A stretch of DNA of 64,000 nucleotides, from assembly GCA_037349105.1 (NCBI GenBank), contig JAYJMM010000017.1:620001-684000 (forward strand), given 5' to 3'. Source of the stretch: Limnomonas spitsbergensis (lineage: Eukaryota > Chlorophyta > Chlorophyceae > Chlamydomonadales). Under the pieces are notes generated by a model. It saw nothing but the letters and a program-made list of their open reading frames with translations, did no database searches and was not told the origin of the DNA. Each line of letters starts with the position of its first letter. The first letter of the stretch is position 1. The position numbers and the translations under genes were made by a program. Shown in pieces: positions 37,101 to 46,100 of the stretch.

Positions 37101-40100
37101 GACTCTCACACACGACCACTTCCTGGAACTGTCACACACGCCCAGTACCTGGACTCTCACACACGACCACTTCCTGGCACTGTCACACACGCCCAGTACC
37201 TGGACTCTCACACACGACCACTTCCTGGCACTGTCACACACGCCCAGTTCCTGGACTCTCACACACGACCACTTCCTAGGCACTGTCACACACGCCCAGT
37301 TCCTGGACTCTCACACACGACCACTTCCTGGAACTGTCACACACGCCCAGTACCTGGACTCTCACACACGACCACTTCCTGGAACTGTCACACACGCCCA
37401 GTACCTGGACTCTCACACACGACCACTTCCTGGAACTGTCACACACGCCCAGTTCCTGGACTCTCACACACGACCACTTCCTGGAACTGTCACACACGCC
37501 CAGTACCTGGACTCTCACACACGACCACTTCCTGGAACTGTCACACACGCCCAGTACCTGGACTCTCACACACGACCGCTTCCTGGCACTGTCACACACG
37601 CCCAGTACCTGGACTCTCACACACGACCACTTCCTGGCACTGTCACACACGCCCAGTACCTGGACTCTCACACACGACCACTTCCTGGCACTGTCACACA
37701 CGCCCAGTTCCTGGACTCTCACACACGACCACTTCCTAGCACTGTCACACACGCCCAGTTCCTGGACTCTCACACACGACCACTTCCTGGAACTGTCACA
37801 CACGCCCAGTACCTGGACTCTCACACACGACCACTTCCTGGAACTGTCACACACACCCAGTACCTGGACTCTCACACACGACCACTTCCTGGAACTGTCA
37901 AACACGACCAGTACCTGGACTCTCACACACGACCACTTCCTGGAACTGTCACACACGACCAGTACATGGACTCTCACACACGACCACTTCCTGGCACTGT
38001 CACACACGCCCAGTACCTGGACTCTCACACACGACCACTTCCTGGAACTGTCACACACGACCAGTACCTGGACTCTCACACACGACCACTTCCTGGAACT
38101 GTCACACACGACCAGTACCTGGACTCTCACACACGACCACTTCCTGGAACTGTCACACACGCCCAGTACCTGGACTCTCACACACGACCACTTCCTGGAA
38201 CTGTCACACACGCCCAGTTCCTGGACTCTCACACACGACCACTTCCTGGAACTGTCACACACGCCCAGTACCTGGACTCTCACACACGACCACTTCCTGG
38301 AACTGTCACACACGCCCAGTACCTGGACTCTCACACACGACCAGCTTCCTGGCACTGTCACACACGCCCAGTATCTGGACTCTCACACACGACCACTTCC
38401 TGGCACTGTCACACACGCCCAGTACCTGGACTCTCACACACGACCACTTCCTGGCACTGTCACACACGCCCAGTTACCTGGACTCTCACACACGACCACT
38501 TCCTGGAACTGTCACACACGCCCAGTACCTGGACTCTCACACACGACCACTTCCTGGAACTGTCACACACACCCAGTACCTGGACTCTCACACACGACCA
38601 CTTCCTGGAACTGTCACACACGACCAGTAACTGGACTCTCACACACGACCACTTCCTGGAATTGTCACACACGACCAGTACATGGACTCTCACACACGAC
38701 CACTTCCTGGCACTGTCACACACGCCCAGTACCTGGACTCTCACACACGACCACTTCCTGGAACTGTCACACACGACCAGTACCTGGACTCTCACACACG
38801 ACCACTTCCTGGAACTGTCACACACGACCAGTACCTGGACTCTCACACACGACCACTTCCTGGAACTGTCACACACGCCCAGTACCTGGACTCTCACACA
38901 CGACCACTTCCTGGAACTGTCACACACGCCCAGTACCTGGACTCTCACACACGACCACTTCCTGGCACTGTCACACACGCCCAGTTCCTGGACTCTCACA
39001 CACGACCACTTCCTGGAACTGTCACACACGCCCAGTACCTGGACTCTCACACACGACCACTTCCTGGAACTGTCACACACGACCAGTACCTGGACTCTCA
39101 CACACGACCACTTCCTGGAACTGTCACACACGACCAGTACCTGGACTCTCACACACGACCACTTCCTGGCACTGTCACACACGCCCAGTACCTGGACTCT
39201 CACACACGACCACTTCCTGGAACTGTCACACACGCCCAGTACCTGGACTCTCACACACGACCACTTCCTGGCACTGTCACACACGCCCAGTACCTGGACT
39301 CTCACACACGACCACTTCCTGGAACTGTCACACACGACCAGTACCTGGACTCTCACACACGACCACTTCCTGGAACTGTCACACACGCCCAGTTCCTGGA
39401 CTCTCACACACGACCACTTCCTGGAACTGTCACACACGCCCAGTACCTGGACTCTCACACACGACCACTTCCTGGAACTGTCACACACACCCAGTACCTG
39501 GACTCTCACACACGACCACTTCCTGGAACTGTCACACACGACCAGTAACTGGACTCTCACACACGACCACTTCCTGGAATTGTCACACACGACCAGTACA
39601 TGGACTCTCACACACGACCACTTCCTGGCACTGTCACACACGCCCAGTACCTGGACTCTCACACACGACCACTTCCTGGAACTGTCACACACGACCAGTA
39701 CCTGGACTCTCACACACGACCACTTCCTGGAACTGTCACACACGACCAGTACCTGGACTCTCACACACGACCACTTCCTGGAACTGTCACACACGCCCAG
39801 TACCTGGACTCTCACACACGACCACTTCCTGGAACTGTCACACACGCCCAGTACCTGGACTCTCACACACGACCACTTCCTGGAACTGTCACACACGACC
39901 AGTTCCTGGACTCTCACACACGACCACTTCCTGGAACTGTCACACACGCCCAGTACCTGGACTCTCACACACGACCACTTCCTGGAACTGTCACACACGA
40001 CCAGTACCTGGACTCTCACACACGACCACTTCCTGGAACTGTCACACACGACCAGTACCTGGACTCTCACACACGACCACTTCCTGGCACTGTCACACAC

Positions 40101-43100
40101 GCCCAGTACCTGGACTCTCACACACGACCACTTCCTGGAACTGTCACACACGCCCAGTACCTGGACTCTCACACACGACCACTTCCTGGCACTGTCACAC
40201 ACGCCCAGTACCTGGACTCTCACACACGACCACTTCCTGGAACTGTCACACACGACCAGTACCTGGACTCTCACACACGACCACTTCCTGGAACTGTCAC
40301 ACACGCCCAGTAATTGGACTCTCACACACGACCACTTCCTGGAACTGTCACACACGCCCAGTACATGGACTCTCACACACGACCACTTCCTGGAACTGTC
40401 ACACACGACCAGTTCCTGGACTCTCACACACGACCACTTCCTGGAACTGTCACACACGCCCAATACCTGGACTCTCACACACGACCACTTCCTGGAACTG
40501 TCACACACGACCAGTACCTGGACTCTCACACACGACCACTTCCTGGAACTGTCACACACGCCCAGTACCTGGACTCTCACACACGACCACTTCCTGGCAC
40601 TGTCACACACGACCAGTACCTGGACTCTCACACACGACCACTTCCTGGCACTGTCACACACGCCCAGTACCTGGACTCTCACACACGACCACTTCCTGGC
40701 ACTGTCACACACGCCCAGTACCTGGACTCTCACACACGACCACTTCCTGGAACTGTCACACACGACCAGTACCTGGACTCTCACACACGACCACTTCCTG
40801 GAACTGTCACACACGACCAGTACCTGGACTCTCACACACGACCACTTCCTGGAACTGTCACACACGCCCAGTACCTGGACTCTCACACACGACCACTTCC
40901 TGGAACTGTCACACACGCCCAGTACCTGGACTCTCACACACGACCACTTCCTGGAACTGTCACACACGACCAGTTCCTGGACTCTCACACACGACCACTT
41001 CCTGGAACTGTAACACACGCCCAGTACCTGGACTCTCACACACGACCACTTCCTGGAACTGTCACACACGACCAGTACCTGGACTCTCACACACGACCAC
41101 TTCCTGGAACTGTCACACACGACCAGTACCTGGACTCTCACACACGACCACTTCCTGGCACTGTCACACACGCCCAGTACCTGGACTCTCACACACGACC
41201 ACTTCCTGGAACTGTCACACACGCCCAGTACCTGGACTCTCACACACGACCACTTCCTGGCACTGTCACACACGCCCAGTACCTGGACTCTCACACACGA
41301 CCACTTCCTGGAACTGTCACACACGACCAGTACCTGGACTCTCACACACGACCACTTCCTGGAACTGTCACACACGCCCAGTAATTGGACTCTCACACAC
41401 GACCACTTCCTGGAACTGTCACACACGCCCAGTACATGGACTCTCACACACGACCACTTCCTGGAACTGTCACACACGACCAGTTCCTGGACTCTCACAC
41501 ACGACCACTTCCTGGAACTGTCACACACGCCCAATACCTGGACTCTCACACACGACCACTTCCTGGAACTGTCACACACGACCAGTACCTGGACTCTCAC
41601 ACACGACCACTTCCTGGAACTGTCACACACGCCCAGTACCTGGACTCTCACACACGACCACTTCCTGGCACTGTCACACACGACCAGTACCTGGACTCTC
41701 ACACACGACCACTTCCTGGCACTGTCACACACGCCCAGTACCTGGACTCTCACACACGACCACTTCCTGGCACTGTCACACACGCCGAGTACCTGGACTC
41801 TCACACACGACCACTTCCTGGCACTGTCACACACGACCAGTACCTGGACTCTCACACACAACCACTTCCTGGCACTGTCACACACGCCCAGTACCTGGAC
41901 TCTCACACACGACCACTTCCTGGCACTGTCACACACGCCCAGTTCCTGGACTCTCACACACGACCACTTCCTGGAACTGTCACACACGACCAGTACCTGG
42001 ACTCTCACACACGACCACTTCCTGGAACTGTCACACACGCCCAGTACCTGGACTCTCACACACGACCACTTCCTGGAACTGTCACACACGACCAGTACCT
42101 GGACTCTCACACACGACCACTTCCTGGAACTGTCACACACGCCCAGTACCTGACTCTCACACACGACCACTTCCTGGCACTGTCACACACGACCAGTGCC
42201 TGGACTCTCACACACGACCACTTCCTGGCACTGTCACACACGCCCAGTACCTGGACTCTCACACACGACCACTTCCTGGCACTGTCACACACGCCCAGTT
42301 CCTGGACTCTCACACACGACCACTTCCTGGCACTGTCACACACGCCCAGTTCCTGGACTCTCACACACGACCACTTCCTGGAACTGTCACACACGCCCAG
42401 TACCTGGACTCTCACACACGACCACTTCCTGGAACTGTCACACACGCCCAGTACCTGGACTCTCACACACGACCGCTTCCTGGCACTGTCACACACGCCC
42501 AGTACCTGGACTCTCACACACGACCACTTCTTGGCACTGTCACACACGCCCAGTTCATGGACTCTCACACACGACCACTTCCTGGAACTGTCACACACGC
42601 CCAGTACCTGGACTCTCACACACGACCACTTCCTGGAACTGTCACACACGCCCAGTACCTGGACTCTCACACACGACCACTTCCTGGAACTGTCACACAC
42701 GCCCAGTACCTGGACTCTCACACACGACCACTTCCTGGAACTGTCACACACGACCAGTACCTGGACTCTCACACACGACCACTTCCTGGAACTGTCACAC
42801 ACGACCAGTACCTGGACTCTCACACACGACCACTTCCTGGCACTGTCACACACGCCGAGTACTTGGACTCTCACACACGACCACTTCCTGGCACTGTCAC
42901 ACACGCCCAGTTCCTGGACTCTCACACACGACCACTTCCTGGCACTGTCACACACGCCCAGTACCTGGACTCTCACACACGACCACTTCCTGGCACTGTC
43001 ACACACGCCCAGTACCTGGACTCTCACACACGACCACTTCCTGGAACTGTCACACACGCCCAGTACCTGGACTCTCACCCGAATGACCACAATATCTGCA

Positions 43101-46100
43101 AAATGGAGAAACACACAGATGAGTGTGTGGAGGGGGGAGTGGGGGACTGGTGGTGGTGTGTGTGTGGGGGGTGGGGGGGGGGGTACTGGGTGCCTCTGAA
43201 ATGTTCAGTATGTGTATGTGCGTAAGCGTTTGCAAAACAAATCAGATTGTCATTGAAGTGTGTAAGTGCGTATGTGTAAAACATTTAGGATTGGTGTGAG
43301 TGTGTGTCCCACACTGGATGGAAAGTTCTTGTGGGTGTGGGTGGGAGGTAGAGATCTAGAGACTGACGGGTCAATACAGGCCTGGAAAAAAAAGAACATC
43401 GCAATCTCGATGCAACATCAGCATGCCACTGTCCATACTTCAGCCAACACGGGAAGCAACCGCAGCCTAAACCCCAGAGCACATGTTTTGAACAAGACAC
43501 GTCCACATACCCACGCCCCCACCCACCCCCCACTGACCCGTGTACAAGTCGTAGACGTAGAGGAACTCGTCCGCGATCATCATGCCGATTTCGAAGACTC
43601 TGAACACGCGGGGTGACTTGCGCTTGAATACCTCGGCCTGCGCAGCATTTGGCGGTCGTGGGGCTGTCATTTTGGATCTAGACATGGGGGCGGTTGGCTT
43701 GGATCTAGATCCTGGGGGCCATTGGCTTGGATCTAGATCCTGGGGTAAGGCCAGGTCATACCGATTTCGAAGACTCTGAACAGGCGCAGTGACCATTGTT
43801 TGAACACCTTAGTTTTCCCCACAATACCCGGCGAGCGTTGCTGTGGATCTATGTGGATCTAGATCCAGGAAGCAGGACATGGGCATGCCAGCTGCACCAG
43901 AGGTGTGTGACTTGCGTGTGAACTCCTTGGCCTGATCAGCATCTGGCAAGCGGGGGCAGTGGGTCTATATCTTGATCCGGGGTTATCGCACATCTGCATG
44001 GGCATGCAAGCTCCTGCACTGAGACGGGTGGGTGCCATGTCAAGGATCCCTAATCTCTATGCTCCGAGGTCTCGCAGCAGATCGTTAGATACTAACTTCC
44101 CTAAGGTTTGCAGTGAGTATCACCCCAAGCCCTCTTGTTTCTGCTGCCTGGCCCTTCAGGAAAGGGCTGCTGGTACCGCATCGACGCCATAAAACGAGGT
44201 AACATCTGCATACATAACTGCCCCCCTGCCGGGGAACAAGCATCTCAGCTGTGGTGGCATGAACATATACCCCCCTTCCCCCTGTGTTTGCATCTGTCTC
44301 AAAGATTTTATCTTTCAGGGCTGGGGGGCCGACACCAAGGGGCCTGTCACTAGGGGGGTCGGACTAGTCCCCCAAAACAGGGGCTTTCAGTGCCCGGTTG
44401 CCGCCTTTGCACAAAGAAGAATCGGCCAGGAAAAAAAGCGATGCTCCATTTGGTATCCAATGGCTTAAGTCCTGGACGCCAGTCCATTCTTCCGTGTGCT
44501 AAGGCGCCAACCATGGGGTCGCATTATAAGCCGGGGAGGTGTCGGGGGACTAGTCCGACCCCCCTAGCGACAGGCCCCTTCCTACACCTCCTGAACAGGT
44601 GGAAACCCTGAATATCCCTAAAAGATAGGGGGGCCTAACAGCCTTAGTTCCCCATCCCCCCAAGTAGTGCCTACTTCTTGCCCAAATATTTGTTCCAAAG
44701 GCTTCGTATATCCCACCCCTTGTTGCACTCATCCGATGTACCAGTTCAACTCCCATTCTTCATCAGGATATCATTCTTGCAATCTATGGTCCCGGTATCC
44801 TTATCCCCAGTTCCCCATGTCTTGGCCTTGAATCCTAATTCTCAGTTTCCCAGCCCTCAAGTCTCCGCGCTCCTTGAACATGCACCCAGCTGCACTCGCT
44901 CAGCCCATGCCGCACTGTTTCCTGTATCCTCCTCTCAACCCTCATGCCCCAGTGGGGCGTAGTTTACTTTCCTCCTTCGCATACATGTAAACCCCAAAAC
45001 ATCAGTCCTCATGTCTCCCTCTTGAGTTCAAGTGCATGGGCATCTGAAATTTCCCAAAACCCCATGTACATGCACTTATATCACACATTTGGCATAACCC
45101 AAATCCCCATGTACATGCACTTATATCACACATTTGGCATAACCCAAATCCCCATGTACATGCACTTATATCACACATTTGGCATAACCCAAATCCCCAT
45201 GTACATGCACTTATATCACACATTTGGCATAACCCAAATCCCCTTGTACATGCACTTATATCACACATTTGGCGTACCCTAAATCCCCATGTACATGCAC
45301 TTATATCACACATTTGGCATGACCCAAATCCCCTTGTACATGCACTTATATCACACATTTGGCATAACCCAAATCCCCATGTACATGCACTTATATCACA
45401 CATTTGGCATAACCCAAATCCCCATGTACATGCACTTATATCACACATTTGGCATAACCCAAATCCCCATGTACATGCACTTATATCACACATTTGGCAT
45501 GACCCAAATCCCCATGTACATGCACTTATATCACATATTTGGCATAACCCAAATCCCCAAATCCCCATGTACATGCACTTATATCACATATTTGGCGTAA
45601 CCTAAATCCCCATGTACATGCAAGTAAGAAGTAAGAAGTAAGAACTACGTGTGGTTTCCAATCCTTCGTGATGTTTGATGAATCCCTAGGTATAGGCGAT
45701 CCCTAAGGACAACCTTCCCGTACGGGATACGTGCATTCTTCCCCGTGTCATAGCAATTGTGGATCAATCGCTCGGCGGTACCTCAGTAATCTTTTGCGAT
45801 TTCCCTCACGACCAGCTACGGCATTTCATGCCGAGAGGTTTTACCAATCGTTCAGGCGAATCCAGTGGGATTACATGCACTTATATCACACATTTGGCAT
45901 AATCCAAATCCCCATGTACATGCACTTATATCACACATTTGGCATAACCCAAATCCCCATGTACATGCACTTATATCACACATTTGGCATAACCCAAATC
46001 CCCATGTACATGCACTTATATCACACATTTGGCATAACCCAAATCCCCATGTACATGCACTTATATCACACATTTGGCATAACCCAAAACCCCATGTACA

